From NCBI GenBank assembly GCA_023389895.1, contig JAEWDX010000189.1:1-44804 (forward strand): a stretch of 44,804 bases of DNA. Direction: 5' to 3'. The notes under the pieces are model-generated. The model did no database searches. It was not told the origin of the DNA and was given only the letters and a program-made list of their open reading frames with translations. The stretch is from Bacillota bacterium (GTDB lineage: Bacteria; Bacillota; Bacilli; Bacillales; Cytobacillaceae). The translations under genes were made by a program, and so were the position numbers. This document shows positions 7,193-16,331 of the stretch, one piece after another; positions within the stretch are counted from its first letter, which is position 1, and the number at the start of each line of letters is the position of its first letter.

Positions 7193-8488
7193 ATGGGGGA
7201 AAAACACAAATATAAATTTGGATTAAGGAAAAAACTTGTCCTTTTTATAACGACATTGGCTATTATAACTTATTCAACAAGTGCGTTTTTTATTTATGTC
7301 TTATATCCAACTCTTAAAGATGTCATTCCATTGAAAGAAGTCTCTTTTACTATTCTTACGTTAATTCTAGGGATTACTTGGTCAGGTATTTTGGCCTTTT
7401 TTGCAGCGGGGATCATTATTAAACCATTGCAAAAGCTTGAAAAAATAGCCCTTCAGGCTGCACAGGGAAACATTAAAGACGATGTAGAATTGGCAAAAAC
7501 GGATGATGAAATCCGTTCTTTAGGTGTTGCCTTCAATGAAATGCTTTGTAATTTAAGATTAATGGTTAATCAAATTAATGATAATTTTCACCAGACAAAT
7601 GAAAAAGTTATTGCGATCTCAGCTGAATCCACTGTTGCTGCTGAGCAAGCGGAAGCAATTTCAAGAACGATTAGTGAAATTTCAATCGGTGCTGACAATT
7701 CAGCCAATTCGATTCAAACAACAGCAGAATCCATAGAAGACGTCATTAAATTAGCGAATGATGTTCAGCAAAAGGCGAAGGCGTCAGAATTGATTTCGAA
7801 CGAAATGGTTCAAGATTTACAGCATTCGAAGGAGATTATCTATTCGCTCGTTTCTGGAATTGAAGTGCTTGCCAAAGATAACCAACAATCATTGCAAACG
7901 GTGAAAAAATTAGAGGAAAATGCGACGAAGGTAGAAGAAATTATTCAGCTTGTCGGTGATATTGCTGCCCAGACAAATCTTCTCGCACTGAATGCTTCCA
8001 TTGAAGCCGCTCGGGCTGGAGAGCATGGCAAAGGCTTTGCAGTTGTGGCGGAAGAGGTAAGGAAGCTTGCGGATGAAAGTGCCAATGCTGTTCAAGGTAT
8101 CTCGGAATTAATCGGAAATATTCAGAACGAGGTTCGCAATGTTGTCGTACAAATTGCGAAGCAAGTTGAAACGGCTAACAGTGAAGCGAAAAAGGGTACA
8201 GAAACGCATGAAGCGATTGGAGAAATGACAAAAACGGTAAATGAAATGGCTTCTTCTGTCGTAATGATCACTGAATTAGTCGATCACCAAATTAGGAGTA
8301 TCCAAGCTACATCTGAACAATCAGAAGAGGTTGCTGCGATTGCAGAGGAAACATCTGCCGGTGCACAGGAAGTAGCTTCAGCTACAGAGCAACAAACAGC
8401 AGTAATGGAAAATGTTGAACACTTAGCTAGTGAATTAAAGGAACAAGCGGAAAAATTGAAAAATACAATTAAGCGTTTTCAAGTTTAA
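7193..8488 (+). CDS. Methyl-accepting chemotaxis protein
   Basis: A 431-residue membrane chemoreceptor that would feed CheA/CheW. It has TM1 (about 15-38), only a short connecting segment, TM2 (about 48-72), a HAMP domain (about 73-125) and a long coiled-coil signalling domain. The highly conserved hairpin tip is QTNLLALNASIEAARAGE, followed by HGKGFAVVAEEVRKLA (near 260-295). Glu/Gln-rich methylation helices lie on either side and the C-terminus ends LKNTIKRFQV. It lacks a proper extracellular ligand-binding domain, so it probably senses something in the membrane or cytoplasm. It starts ten bases after ywlE behind AGGAGGACC, and the two are presumably co-transcribed. I do not recognise a specific named orthologue. 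Confidence 0.93.
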   Translation: MGEKHKYKFGLRKKLVLFITTLAIITYSTSAFFIYVLYPTLKDVIPLKEVSFTILTLILGITWSGILAFFAAGIIIKPLQKLEKIALQAAQGNIKDDVELAKTDDEIRSLGVAFNEMLCNLRLMVNQINDNFHQTNEKVIAISAESTVAAEQAEAISRTISEISIGADNSANSIQTTAESIEDVIKLANDVQQKAKASELISNEMVQDLQHSKEIIYSLVSGIEVLAKDNQQSLQTVKKLEENATKVEEIIQLVGDIAAQTNLLALNASIEAARAGEHGKGFAVVAEEVRKLADESANAVQGISELIGNIQNEVRNVVVQIAKQVETANSEAKKGTETHEAIGEMTKTVNEMASSVVMITELVDHQIRSIQATSEQSEEVAAIAEETSAGAQEVASATEQQTAVMENVEHLASELKEQAEKLKNTIKRFQV

Positions 8489-8517
8489 GGCTCTCGAATT
8501 GTTCGAGGCCTTTTTTT
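8487..8517 (+). terminator. Terminator after ywlE-chemoreceptor operon
   Basis: AAGGC-TCTCGAA folds on TTCGAGGCCTT with a small bulge and runs into seven Ts. It begins at the stop codon of the chemoreceptor gene. Confidence 0.8.
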
Positions 8518-8653
8518 AATTGAAGTTTCATTTATCTTTTCTACTTTTTGTGACAAAATAGAAATGAGAAATCTTAAAATTTTTACCAAAGAGAATGGGC
8601 TTGGTGAAAGCGAAAACTGAGGAGCATCAGAACAACTAAAGAACAAAAGGTTA

Positions 8654-8742
8654 TTAGCTGACAGGTTAAGTTTCCAAGCAGGAGCTTATAACCGAACTAC
8701 AGGCCAATTGATTGTTGTTAGCTAACAGGCTAAGTTTGCAAG
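8654..8742 (+). repeat. Diverged 25-bp direct repeat upstream of rpiB
   Basis: Two copies 64 bases apart, starting at 8654 and 8718, share TTAGCT-ACAGG-TAAGTTT-CAAG with three mismatches over 25 bases. They lie in the 275-nt gap before rpiB, the second ending about ten bases before its Shine-Dalgarno site. Function unknown; a small duplication or paired operator half-sites are both possible. Confidence 0.6.
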
Positions 8743-8763
8743 TTAGATAAAGGAGGATATAAC

Positions 8764-9213
8764 ATGAAGGTTGCAATTGCTTCAGATCATGGTGGGGTAA
8801 ATATTCGTGAAGAAATGAAAGGGCTATTGACAGAAATGGGGATTGAATTTGAGGATTTTGGCTGTGAATGTGGCGTATCCGTTGATTATCCAGATTATGC
8901 CTTGCCAGTAGCAGAGAAAGTGGCAAATGGTGAATTTGATCGAGGTATTCTTATCTGTGGGACAGGTATCGGCATGAGCATCGCTGCTAATAAGGTTAAG
9001 GGGATACGTTGCGCACTCGTTCATGATATGTTTAGTGCAAAGGCAACTCGTGAGCATAATGACAGTAATATCCTGGCGATGGGTGAACGCGTAATCGGTC
9101 CTGGTCTTGCCCGTGAAATTGCTAGAATTTGGCTGACAACCGATTACGAAGGTGGACGCCATGATAATCGAGTTGGGAAAATTAAGGTATATGAAAACAA
9201 GGCAACTTTTTAG
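8764..9213 (+). CDS. rpiB: Ribose-5-phosphate isomerase B
   Basis: RpiB interconverts ribose-5-phosphate and ribulose-5-phosphate in the pentose phosphate pathway. The 149-residue product fits the RpiB/LacA/LacB family. It has the opening MKVAIASDHGG, the catalytic cysteine Cys65 in LICGTGIGMSIAANK, and the substrate-loop REHNDSNILAMGERVIGPG. LacA/LacB subunits are excluded because the gene is single and has no lactose genes around it. This is YwlF of B. subtilis, in its usual place before ywlG and glyA. AAAGGAGG lies seven bases before the ATG. The order rpiB-ywlG-glyA-upp is conserved in Bacilli. Confidence 0.95.
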   Translation: MKVAIASDHGGVNIREEMKGLLTEMGIEFEDFGCECGVSVDYPDYALPVAEKVANGEFDRGILICGTGIGMSIAANKVKGIRCALVHDMFSAKATREHNDSNILAMGERVIGPGLAREIARIWLTTDYEGGRHDNRVGKIKVYENKATF

Positions 9214-9276
9214 AAGGCATATAAGCTGTGTAGGGAAAGAAAACTTGACCGCTTTTTTTGAGAAAGGGTGAGTTAA

Positions 9277-9849
9277 TTGAGTAATTTGCTAGTTAGTTGG
9301 AAAAATGAGCTAAACACGATTATTCAGGAGTTTCAAAACAGTGTTTCATTAAATCATAAACAGGTTCTTGTGATTGGCTGCAGTACGAGTGAAGTGAGTG
9401 GACAAAAAATTGGTACAGCTGGAACAGAGGAAGTAGCTGCGATGATTTTTTCACAATTAAAGGAATTACAGGAGCAAACTGGTGTTACTCTTGCCTTTCA
9501 ATGCTGTGAGCATTTGAATCGGGCGCTTGTTATTGAACGGAAATTACTCGAGAAAATGCAGCTAGATGAAGTTACAGTGATCCCAGTAAGGAATGCGGGT
9601 GGGGCAATGGCAACATATGCCTATCATCAATTCGAGGACGCTGTTGTTGTTGAACATATTAAGGCGGACGCTGGAATGGATATTGGGGATACATTCATTG
9701 GGATGCATTTGAAGCATGTTGCCGTTCCGATTAGAACTTCTCAGAAGTCAGTCGGGTCTGCACATGTTACTTTAGCGACAACCCGTCCGAAATTAATCGG
9801 TGGTGTAAGAGCCGTCTATGAACGAACGAAGAAAAATGAAAGTTGTTAA
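9277..9849 (+). CDS. ywlG: Conserved YwlG-family protein (DUF436)
   Basis: A 190-residue conserved protein of the UPF0340/DUF436 family, whose biochemical role is not established. Family marks visible here are VIGCSTSEVSGQKIGTAG near residue 35, FQCCEHLNRALVIER near residue 75, and the very conserved HIKADAGMDIGDTFIGMHL near residue 130. It starts with TTG at 9277; AAAGGGTGA about six bases upstream supports this, and no suitable ATG lies nearby. It sits between rpiB and glyA as in other Bacilli, which suggests shared expression, but I infer no function from this. Confidence 0.92.
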   Translation: MSNLLVSWKNELNTIIQEFQNSVSLNHKQVLVIGCSTSEVSGQKIGTAGTEEVAAMIFSQLKELQEQTGVTLAFQCCEHLNRALVIERKLLEKMQLDEVTVIPVRNAGGAMATYAYHQFEDAVVVEHIKADAGMDIGDTFIGMHLKHVAVPIRTSQKSVGSAHVTLATTRPKLIGGVRAVYERTKKNESC

Positions 9850-9966
9850 AAAATTTTTATCGAAAAGCTTTGTCGGATCTATGATAATATATAATAGAAT
9901 TTTCGAAATAGATCAATACATAATCTATTGAAAAATAGTCTAGTGGGAAAAGGGAGGATTACATTT

Positions 9967-11208
9967 ATGAAGCATTTAGCACAACAAGACGAACAAGTTT
10001 TCAAATCAATTCAAGATGAGTTAGAGCGTCAAAGAACAAAAATTGAATTAATCGCTTCTGAAAACTTTGTAAGTGAAGCAGTAATGGAAGCGCAAGGCTC
10101 TGTATTAACAAATAAATATGCAGAGGGCTACCCAGGCAAACGCTATTATGGTGGCTGTGAATATGTCGATGTTGTAGAAGATTTGGCTCGCGATCGGGCG
10201 AAGCAAATTTTTGGAGCTGAGCATGCAAATGTGCAGCCGCATTCAGGTGCACAGGCAAATATGGCCGTTTACTTTACGATTCTAAAGCCAGGCGACACCG
10301 TGCTAGGAATGAATCTTTCGATGGGTGGTCACTTAACACATGGAAGTCCAGTAAACTTTAGTGGCATTCAATATAATTTTGTTGAATATGGCGTAGATGA
10401 AAATACACATATAATTGATTATGATCTCGTACTTGAAAAAGCTCGTGAACATAAGCCAAAGCTAATTGTAGCAGGTGCGAGTGCTTATCCTCGTGCGATC
10501 GATTTCAAACGTTTCCGTGAAATCGCTGATGAGGTTGGCGCTTATTTAATGGTTGATATGGCTCATATTGCCGGCCTTGTTGCAGCAGGCTTACACCAAA
10601 ATCCAGTCCCTTACGCAGACTTTGTGACAACAACAACACATAAAACACTTCGCGGTCCTCGAGGCGGAATGATTCTTTGTAAAGAAGAATATGCGAAGCA
10701 AGTAGATAAATCAATCTTCCCTGGAATTCAAGGCGGCCCATTAATGCATGTTATTGCAGCTAAGGCTGTTGCTCTAGGAGAAGTGCTGCAAGATGAATTC
10801 AAACAATATGCTAGCAATGTCATCGCAAATGCAAAGCGTTTAGGAGAAAGCTTGAAGAAGGAAGGAATCGATCTCGTTTCTGGAGGTACAGATAACCATC
10901 TTCTTCTCGTTGATGTGCGTTCTTTAGGCTTAACGGGGAAAGTAGCAGAAAAGGTATTGGATGAAATCGGCATTACCGTTAACAAAAATACCATTCCATA
11001 TGATCCAGAAAGTCCATTTGTAACAAGTGGTATTCGTATTGGAACAGCTGCTGTTACAAGTCGAGGCTTTGGCGAAGCTGATATGGATGAAATTGCTTCT
11101 CTTATCGCTTTCACACTTAAAAACTATGAAAATGAAGAGAAATTAACAGAAGCTAAAAAACGTGTTAGCGCTTTATCAAGTAAATTCACACTTTATCCAG
11201 AAAAATAA
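9967..11208 (+). CDS. glyA: Serine hydroxymethyltransferase
   Basis: GlyA is a PLP enzyme that converts serine and tetrahydrofolate to glycine and 5,10-methylene-tetrahydrofolate, the main source of one-carbon units. The product has 413 residues. It shows the typical IELIASENFVS, NKYAEGYPGKRYYGG and HSGAQANMAVY segments, and the PLP Schiff-base lysine Lys226 in VTTTTHKTLRGPRGG. I chose ATG 9967, preceded by AGGGAGG at a nine-base distance, over a longer reading frame that begins at 9928. TATAAT at 9890-9895 may be its -10, but the -35 is poor. I looked for PurR boxes and found nothing convincing. Confidence 0.97.
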   Translation: MKHLAQQDEQVFKSIQDELERQRTKIELIASENFVSEAVMEAQGSVLTNKYAEGYPGKRYYGGCEYVDVVEDLARDRAKQIFGAEHANVQPHSGAQANMAVYFTILKPGDTVLGMNLSMGGHLTHGSPVNFSGIQYNFVEYGVDENTHIIDYDLVLEKAREHKPKLIVAGASAYPRAIDFKRFREIADEVGAYLMVDMAHIAGLVAAGLHQNPVPYADFVTTTTHKTLRGPRGGMILCKEEYAKQVDKSIFPGIQGGPLMHVIAAKAVALGEVLQDEFKQYASNVIANAKRLGESLKKEGIDLVSGGTDNHLLLVDVRSLGLTGKVAEKVLDEIGITVNKNTIPYDPESPFVTSGIRIGTAAVTSRGFGEADMDEIASLIAFTLKNYENEEKLTEAKKRVSALSSKFTLYPEK

Positions 11209-11212
11209 AGCT

Positions 11213-11259
11213 AAAGGCTGTCTCAAATGTTGGATTTTCCAACGATGAGGCGGCCTTTT
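11213..11259 (+). terminator. Intrinsic terminator after glyA
   Basis: AAAGGCTGTCTCA (11213-11225) pairs with TGAGGCGGCCTTTT (11246-11259) through two G-U pairs. An inner TTGG/CCAA hairpin lies in the loop. The rest of the 364-nt gap to upp is AT-rich and contains the upp promoter. Confidence 0.82.
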
Positions 11260-11446
11260 ATATGGCGAATGCGTTTTTCACAAATTTTTTAGAAGAAGAA
11301 CGAATTGGTTTAATCAATCGTTTTTCATAGGATAATGATTAGTTATTTACAAATTATAGAAAAAGAATGGTTTGGTTCAATCGTTTATCACGGAGGAGTT
11401 ATTCAAAAATAGATGATGACAATTCTAAAACAATTCATTTTCCATG

Positions 11447-11475
11447 TTGCCTCGATAATATTTTTTCTGTAGAAT
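11447..11475 (+). promoter_or_regulatory. Sigma-A promoter for upp
   Basis: TTGCCT (11447-11452), 17-bp spacer, TAGAAT (11470-11475). The leader to upp would be about 90 nt; I see no clear attenuator hairpin in it. Confidence 0.65.
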
Positions 11476-11572
11476 TAAACGAAGTGAAATTAGAATAGCG
11501 TGTGGGTTATCCAAGTTTAAGAATATGTCTACTCGTTACACTCAGATTTTAATTAAAAAGGAGAGGTTTTTT

Positions 11573-12202
11573 ATGGCAAAGGTATATGTGTTTGACCATC
11601 CACTTATTCAGCATAAACTAACATATATTCGCAATAAGGAGACGGGCACAAAGGACTTTCGCGATCTTGTTGACGAAGTAGCGACATTAATGGCATTCGA
11701 AATTACTAGAGATATGACTTTGGAGGATGTTGAGATTGACACACCTGTCAGTTCGATGAAAGCTAAAGTTCTATCCGGTAAAAAAATTGGAATCGTTCCT
11801 ATCCTTCGTGCGGGTATCGGAATGGTTGATGGTATTCTTAAATTAATTCCAGCAGCAAAAGTAGGACATATTGGTTTGTATCGCGATCCAAAAACATTGA
11901 AGCCTGTTGAATATTATGTAAAGTTTCCAAGCGATATTGAGGAAAGAGATTTTATCGTGATTGATCCAATGCTAGCAACGGGTGGTTCGGCAGTTGAAGC
12001 AATCAACTCCTTGAAAAAGCGCGGAGGTAAGCATATTAAATTCATGTGCTTAGTAGCAGCTCCAGAAGGGGTTGAAGCATTACAAGAGGCTCATCCAGAC
12101 GTTGATATTTATATCGCGGCATTAGATGAGAAATTAAATGACCACGGTTATATCGTTCCAGGCCTAGGCGATGCAGGGGACCGCTTATTCGGAACGAAAT
12201 AA
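11573..12202 (+). CDS. upp: Uracil phosphoribosyltransferase
   Basis: Upp makes UMP from uracil and PRPP (pyrimidine salvage, cytosolic). The 209-residue product has the family opening MAKVYVFDHPLIQHKLTYIR, the GIVPILRAGIGMVDG segment, the PRPP-binding loop VIDPMLATGGSA, and the C-terminal uracil-contact region with GYIVPGLGDAGDRLFGT. I start at ATG 11573, where AAGGAGAGG precedes by seven bases and the family start aligns. A longer frame from 11525 lacks support. It has its own candidate promoter upstream and follows the glyA terminator. Confidence 0.97.
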   Translation: MAKVYVFDHPLIQHKLTYIRNKETGTKDFRDLVDEVATLMAFEITRDMTLEDVEIDTPVSSMKAKVLSGKKIGIVPILRAGIGMVDGILKLIPAAKVGHIGLYRDPKTLKPVEYYVKFPSDIEERDFIVIDPMLATGGSAVEAINSLKKRGGKHIKFMCLVAAPEGVEALQEAHPDVDIYIAALDEKLNDHGYIVPGLGDAGDRLFGTK

Positions 12203-12245
12203 TCTTAGCTGATTTTTTATCAATAGAATGAAAGGGGTTGATCCA

Positions 12246-12344
12246 TTGGTGGCTTACGCTTTACCTTTGGAACAGCTCCTTGTTAATTATATAGCTGATC
12301 TCTTACCTCTAGTAGCGTATAATCAAAGGGTGAGTGCTCGCTAA
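12246..12344 (+). CDS. Possible small peptide between upp and mnaA
   Basis: A 32-codon frame starting at TTG 12246 follows GAAAGGGG (12229-12236) with nine-base spacing. It could also be read from ATG 12228 (38 codons). The predicted peptide is leucine-rich and mildly hydrophobic, containing AYALPLEQLLVNYIADLLPLV. I do not recognise it. The ribosome-binding site is the only positive evidence, so it may be a chance frame in the 244-nt upp-mnaA gap. Confidence 0.25.
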   Translation: MVAYALPLEQLLVNYIADLLPLVAYNQRVSAR

Positions 12345-12446
12345 AGTTCGAAATAAAGTACGTTGCCAATATTCTGATAAATACAATCTTTAGTAATGAG
12401 TAGGACGTAGCGAAAGTAGCATAGATAATAGAGGACGGTGTATATA

Positions 12447-13595
12447 ATGAATCGCCCAATCAAGGTGATGACAATTTTTGGAACAAGACCAGAAGCAATT
12501 AAAATGGCTCCACTCGTTTTGGAATTGAAAAAGCACCCTAAACATTTTGAATCAATTGTCACGGTTACGGCTCAGCATCGTGAAATGCTTGATCAAGTGT
12601 TGAATATTTTTAGTATTACGCCAGACTATGATCTGAATATTATGAAGGATCGGCAAACATTAATTGATGTAACAACACGTGGGCTCGAAGGTCTTGATAA
12701 AGTAATGAAGGAGACAAAGCCGGATATTGTTTTAGTTCACGGTGATACAACAACAACCTTCATTGCTAGTCTTGCTGCATTTTATAATCAAATTTTTGTT
12801 GGTCATGTTGAAGCAGGACTACGGACATGGAATAAATATTCCCCATTTCCAGAGGAAATGAACCGCCAGCTTACTGGAGTGATGGCTGATTTGCATTTTT
12901 CTCCGACAACGATGGCCGCAAGAAATCTCTTAAATGAAGGAAAGCCCAAAGAAAGAATTTTTATTACAGGGAATACAGCTATCGATGCATTGAAAACAAC
13001 GGTGAAAGAAGAATATTCTCATGAAGTGCTCACGAAGCTCGGTTCAGACCGACTCATCCTCTTAACGGCTCATCGACGAGAAAATCTCGGAGCGCCGATG
13101 AGGAATATGTTCAATGCGATAAGAAGAATTGTTGATGAGCATGCAGATATTCAAGTCGTTTACCCAATGCATCTTAATCCATCTGTTCGAGAGGTTGCAC
13201 ATGAAATTCTTGGTAACCATAATCGAATCCATTTAATCGAACCGTTAGATGTGATTGATTTTCATAATTTCTCAGCAAGAGCGCATTTAATTTTAACAGA
13301 TTCTGGAGGCATTCAAGAGGAAGCACCGTCATTGGGCGTGCCTGTTCTTGTTCTTCGCGATACGACTGAAAGACCTGAAGGAATTGAAGCAGGTACTCTA
13401 AAGCTTGCAGGTGTGGATGAGGAACCGATTTATGAAATGGCTACAAAGCTGCTAACAGACGAAGTTGAATATGAAAAAATGGCAAGAGCCACAAATCCAT
13501 ATGGTGATGGAGAAGCATCCAGAAGAATTTGTGAGGTGATCCGTTTTTATTTTAAACAAACGAGTGAAAGCCCTGAGGAATATCAACCGTTATAA
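12447..13595 (+). CDS. mnaA: UDP-N-acetylglucosamine 2-epimerase
   Basis: This non-hydrolysing epimerase interconverts UDP-GlcNAc and UDP-ManNAc. UDP-ManNAc is the donor for the linkage unit of wall teichoic acid in Bacillus. The 382-residue product has the opening IKVMTIFGTRPEAIKMAPLV and the catalytic/UDP-binding residues in VTAQHREMLDQVL, VHGDTTTTF, HVEAGLRT and TAHRRENLG. The C-terminal nucleotide site is LTDSGGIQEEAPSLG plus RDTTERPEG. ATG 12447 fits the family start; GTG 12438 would sit too close to the GAGG at 12431-12434. It is the MnaA (YvyH) type and stands alone here, followed by a long-loop terminator. Confidence 0.95.
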   Translation: MNRPIKVMTIFGTRPEAIKMAPLVLELKKHPKHFESIVTVTAQHREMLDQVLNIFSITPDYDLNIMKDRQTLIDVTTRGLEGLDKVMKETKPDIVLVHGDTTTTFIASLAAFYNQIFVGHVEAGLRTWNKYSPFPEEMNRQLTGVMADLHFSPTTMAARNLLNEGKPKERIFITGNTAIDALKTTVKEEYSHEVLTKLGSDRLILLTAHRRENLGAPMRNMFNAIRRIVDEHADIQVVYPMHLNPSVREVAHEILGNHNRIHLIEPLDVIDFHNFSARAHLILTDSGGIQEEAPSLGVPVLVLRDTTERPEGIEAGTLKLAGVDEEPIYEMATKLLTDEVEYEKMARATNPYGDGEASRRICEVIRFYFKQTSESPEEYQPL

Positions 13596-13645
13596 CGAAC
13601 AAGGTTACAAACTTTATTAAAAAATCTAATTAAATAATTTTCCAG

Positions 13646-13725
13646 AAAAGCCTGAAGGATTTGTGGGGGAAAATGTTAATCCGTATTTGGATTACTTTGA
13701 ACACATACTCCGCAGGCTTTTTTTA
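13646..13725 (+). terminator. Long-loop terminator after mnaA
   Basis: AAAAGCCTG (13646-13654) pairs with CAGGCTTTT (13713-13721), extended by AGGA/TCCG on the loop side, and ends in a T-tract. The loop is unusually long (about 55 nt). The remaining part of the 295-nt gap before the protease shows nothing I can name. Confidence 0.6.
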
Positions 13726-13890
13726 TTGGAAAAATTCACGAGTCACTTTTTAGAAGGGGGTATGGAAAAAGTAGCATCTATCAGAGTGGATTTCTAATTG
13801 AAATACTTTTTCGCGATAATGCATATTTTACTTTTAAAAAGAAAACTCTAATAGGAAAAACGAGATTTTTCCAATTAAGGGGTGGTAGCC

Positions 13891-16197
13891 ATGAATAAAA
13901 ACAGCCTAGCTTCGATTCTCATCCTCATTCTAGCATTTCAAATCTTAACCCCTATTCCTATTATAAAGCCTTCCTTTTCGACGATCGTTCAAGAAAGCCA
14001 TGTTAAGGCAAGTACACTTAGCCATCCTTCGATCCCACTTGAATCATTAAATACTGAAAAAGTAGCTATTATTATTTTAGAAGAGGAAAAAAACGAGCAA
14101 GAAATAAAAGCGCTCGTCCGCAAGATTCCGAATTTACAATTAAGGAATATTTATAAATATGCGCTAAATGGTTTTTCAGTAAAGGGGAAAATCGCCGATC
14201 TAGACCGCCTTTCAATGCTCGTCAAGACAGCCATTATCTCGCCAATCAATACATACACAGTTCATGCCGACGAGAGCATTAGAATAATTGGTGGACAGGA
14301 GGTTAGGGGCTATTTTGACGAAAATAACAAAAGAATAACAGGAAAAGGAGTCAAGGTTGGAGTTATTGACACAGGAATCGACTACACTCACCCCGATTTA
14401 AGAATGAATTATCGCGGTGGATATGATTTAGTGGATACAGATAGTGACCCGATGGAAACAAGGCCAGAGGATGGGACTAGTACATTTCATGGAACACATG
14501 TAGCTGGTATTATTGCGGCTAATGGGAAAATTCAAGGTGTTGCACCAGATGCCTCCATATTCGCTTATCGAGCACTTGGTCCTGGTGGAAGTGGGACAAC
14601 GGAGCAGGTGATTGCAGCGATTGAACAGGCAATAAAGGATAAAGTCGATATTTTAAATTTATCGCTTGGGAACAATGTGAATGGGCCAGACTTGCCGATA
14701 AGCTTAGCCTTAAATAATGCGGTGGAGCACGGGATAACGGCTGTCACCTCTTCGGGAAATTCGGGACCAAATACGTGGACTGTTGGCTCACCAGGAACTG
14801 CTTCAAAAGCAATTTCTGTTGGTGCTTCAACGCCATGGATGGAAATTCCTTTCCTAGAAGTAGATGGCGATAAATTGCGGCTGGAATTATTGCAAGGCTC
14901 AGTTGCTTGGGATTTAAATAAATCATATGAAATCATTTATGGAGGAATAGGAAATAAGAAGAATTTAAAGAATGCAGAGGGGAAAATTGTTTTAATGGAG
15001 AGAGGAGATTTAACCTTTACGGAAAAAGGTAGAAATGCATTTGCAGCGGGGGCGGCTGGTGTCATCATTTATAATAATACGAAAGGGAATTTCTTTGGAA
15101 ATTTAGAAACGAATATTGCGATTCCTGTCACCGCCTTGTCAAAGGAGCATGGGAAAAAACTGAAGAAGAAAATCAAAAATCGAAAAATTTTCGCAAGAAC
15201 ATTATTGATTAAGGAGAAGGATATTCTTGCTGATTTTAGCTCTCGTGGTCCTGTGACCTCAACATGGGAAATTAAGCCAGATGTTCTTGCGCCGGGAGTA
15301 GCGATCAATAGTACGGTCCCTGGTGGATATTTATCCTTGCAAGGAACGAGTATGGCTGCTCCGCATGTTGCTGGTGCTTGTGCACTCATTAAACAAGCAC
15401 ACCCGGATTGGGGCCCAGAGAAAATCAAAGCGGCTCTTATGAATACGGCAAAGCCGCTGATTAATCGTAAAGGTGAGATCTATCGAACATATGAACAGGG
15501 AGCAGGTCGGATTCAAATGGAGAAGGCAATAAAAACAACCACGCTTGTAATGCCAGCCTCTCTTCAGTTTGGGAAATTTCAGCTTGCTGAAAAAATGCAT
15601 GAACATAGTAGTTTTGTTACAATTGAAAATATTAGTAATGGAACACAGAAGTATTCTTTTTCTCTCCCTCCTGCAGAAAGGGGGCTTCTTTGGAAGCTGC
15701 CGTTATCTTTTCACTTAGAAGCAGGTGAGAAAAGGAGAGTTGAACTTAAGCTGTCAGTCGATCCTGCTGAACTTAATAAAGAAGTATATGATGGAAATCT
15801 CATCCTTCACGCAGGCTCTGATAAAATTAGCCTTCCTTATCTATATGTTCTTGGGGAACCAGACTATCCAAGAGTGATGGGGTTTGGTTTTGGAAAAGGA
15901 GACAATAAGGAAACATATCGGTATGAGGTATATTTACCAGGTGGTGCAGATGAATTTGGCATTGCGGTGTTCGATGCAGACAGCTTGCGATTTATCGGAT
16001 TTTTAGATTGGGGAAGAAAAATTGGCAAGGGGCAAATTGTGAAGGAGATAAGTAGTCAAGCTCTCCCACAGCCAGGTTTATATAAAATAAAAGTCTTTGC
16101 AAGAAAATCAGGAAAGGAAGATTCACTTGAATCGTATTTATATATTTTGTCGAATGGTCAAGTTGAACTAATCCCAAGCCGAGAAAAGCCAGATTAG
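13891..16197 (+). CDS. vpr: Secreted subtilisin-like serine protease (Vpr type)
   Basis: A 768-residue extracellular S8 peptidase. It has a signal peptide (residues 1-25), then an I9-type propeptide (about 45-115, ending in VKTAIISPINTYTV). The split catalytic domain carries Asp160 in VIDTGIDYTHPDL, His200 in HGTHVAGI, the oxyanion asparagine in SSGNSGPN, and Ser487 in GTSMAAPHVAG. A PA (protease-associated) domain of about 120 residues is inserted before the serine, and the remaining 240 residues are a beta-rich C-terminal region. Domain order and length resemble B. subtilis Vpr (minor extracellular protease), but orthology is inferred. I see no LPxTG or S-layer anchor. ATG 13891 follows AAGGGGTGG; GTG 13882 lies inside that site. 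Monocistronic; the atp promoter follows. Confidence 0.9.
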   Translation: MNKNSLASILILILAFQILTPIPIIKPSFSTIVQESHVKASTLSHPSIPLESLNTEKVAIIILEEEKNEQEIKALVRKIPNLQLRNIYKYALNGFSVKGKIADLDRLSMLVKTAIISPINTYTVHADESIRIIGGQEVRGYFDENNKRITGKGVKVGVIDTGIDYTHPDLRMNYRGGYDLVDTDSDPMETRPEDGTSTFHGTHVAGIIAANGKIQGVAPDASIFAYRALGPGGSGTTEQVIAAIEQAIKDKVDILNLSLGNNVNGPDLPISLALNNAVEHGITAVTSSGNSGPNTWTVGSPGTASKAISVGASTPWMEIPFLEVDGDKLRLELLQGSVAWDLNKSYEIIYGGIGNKKNLKNAEGKIVLMERGDLTFTEKGRNAFAAGAAGVIIYNNTKGNFFGNLETNIAIPVTALSKEHGKKLKKKIKNRKIFARTLLIKEKDILADFSSRGPVTSTWEIKPDVLAPGVAINSTVPGGYLSLQGTSMAAPHVAGACALIKQAHPDWGPEKIKAALMNTAKPLINRKGEIYRTYEQGAGRIQMEKAIKTTTLVMPASLQFGKFQLAEKMHEHSSFVTIENISNGTQKYSFSLPPAERGLLWKLPLSFHLEAGEKRRVELKLSVDPAELNKEVYDGNLILHAGSDKISLPYLYVLGEPDYPRVMGFGFGKGDNKETYRYEVYLPGGADEFGIAVFDADSLRFIGFLDWGRKIGKGQIVKEISSQALPQPGLYKIKVFARKSGKEDSLESYLYILSNGQVELIPSREKPD

Positions 16198-16302
16198 AAG
16201 GATATGGAAGATAGGGCTTTATTCCCAATAATGCAAATATGTATTATTTGTGAACACCTTAAAACGGACTTTTTGATCGTGAATTTTTTCACTATAAACA
16301 CA

Positions 16303-16331
16303 TTGACATTGACAAGTGCCTATTGTATGCT
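16303..16331 (+). promoter_or_regulatory. Sigma-A promoter of the atp operon
   Basis: TTGACA (16303-16308), 17-bp spacer and TATGCT (16326-16331). It leaves a roughly 190-nt leader before atpI. The 331-nt gap between the protease and atpI holds only this promoter and leader; I see no gene in it. Confidence 0.8.

Noticed and set aside
9850..9966. PurR box or other purine control of glyA
   Set aside because: TTTTCGAAAT-like sequences are present but do not match the PurBox core well, and no properly spaced pair is seen.
11260..11446. Gene in the glyA-upp gap
   Set aside because: All frames are short, AT-rich and without ribosome-binding sites.
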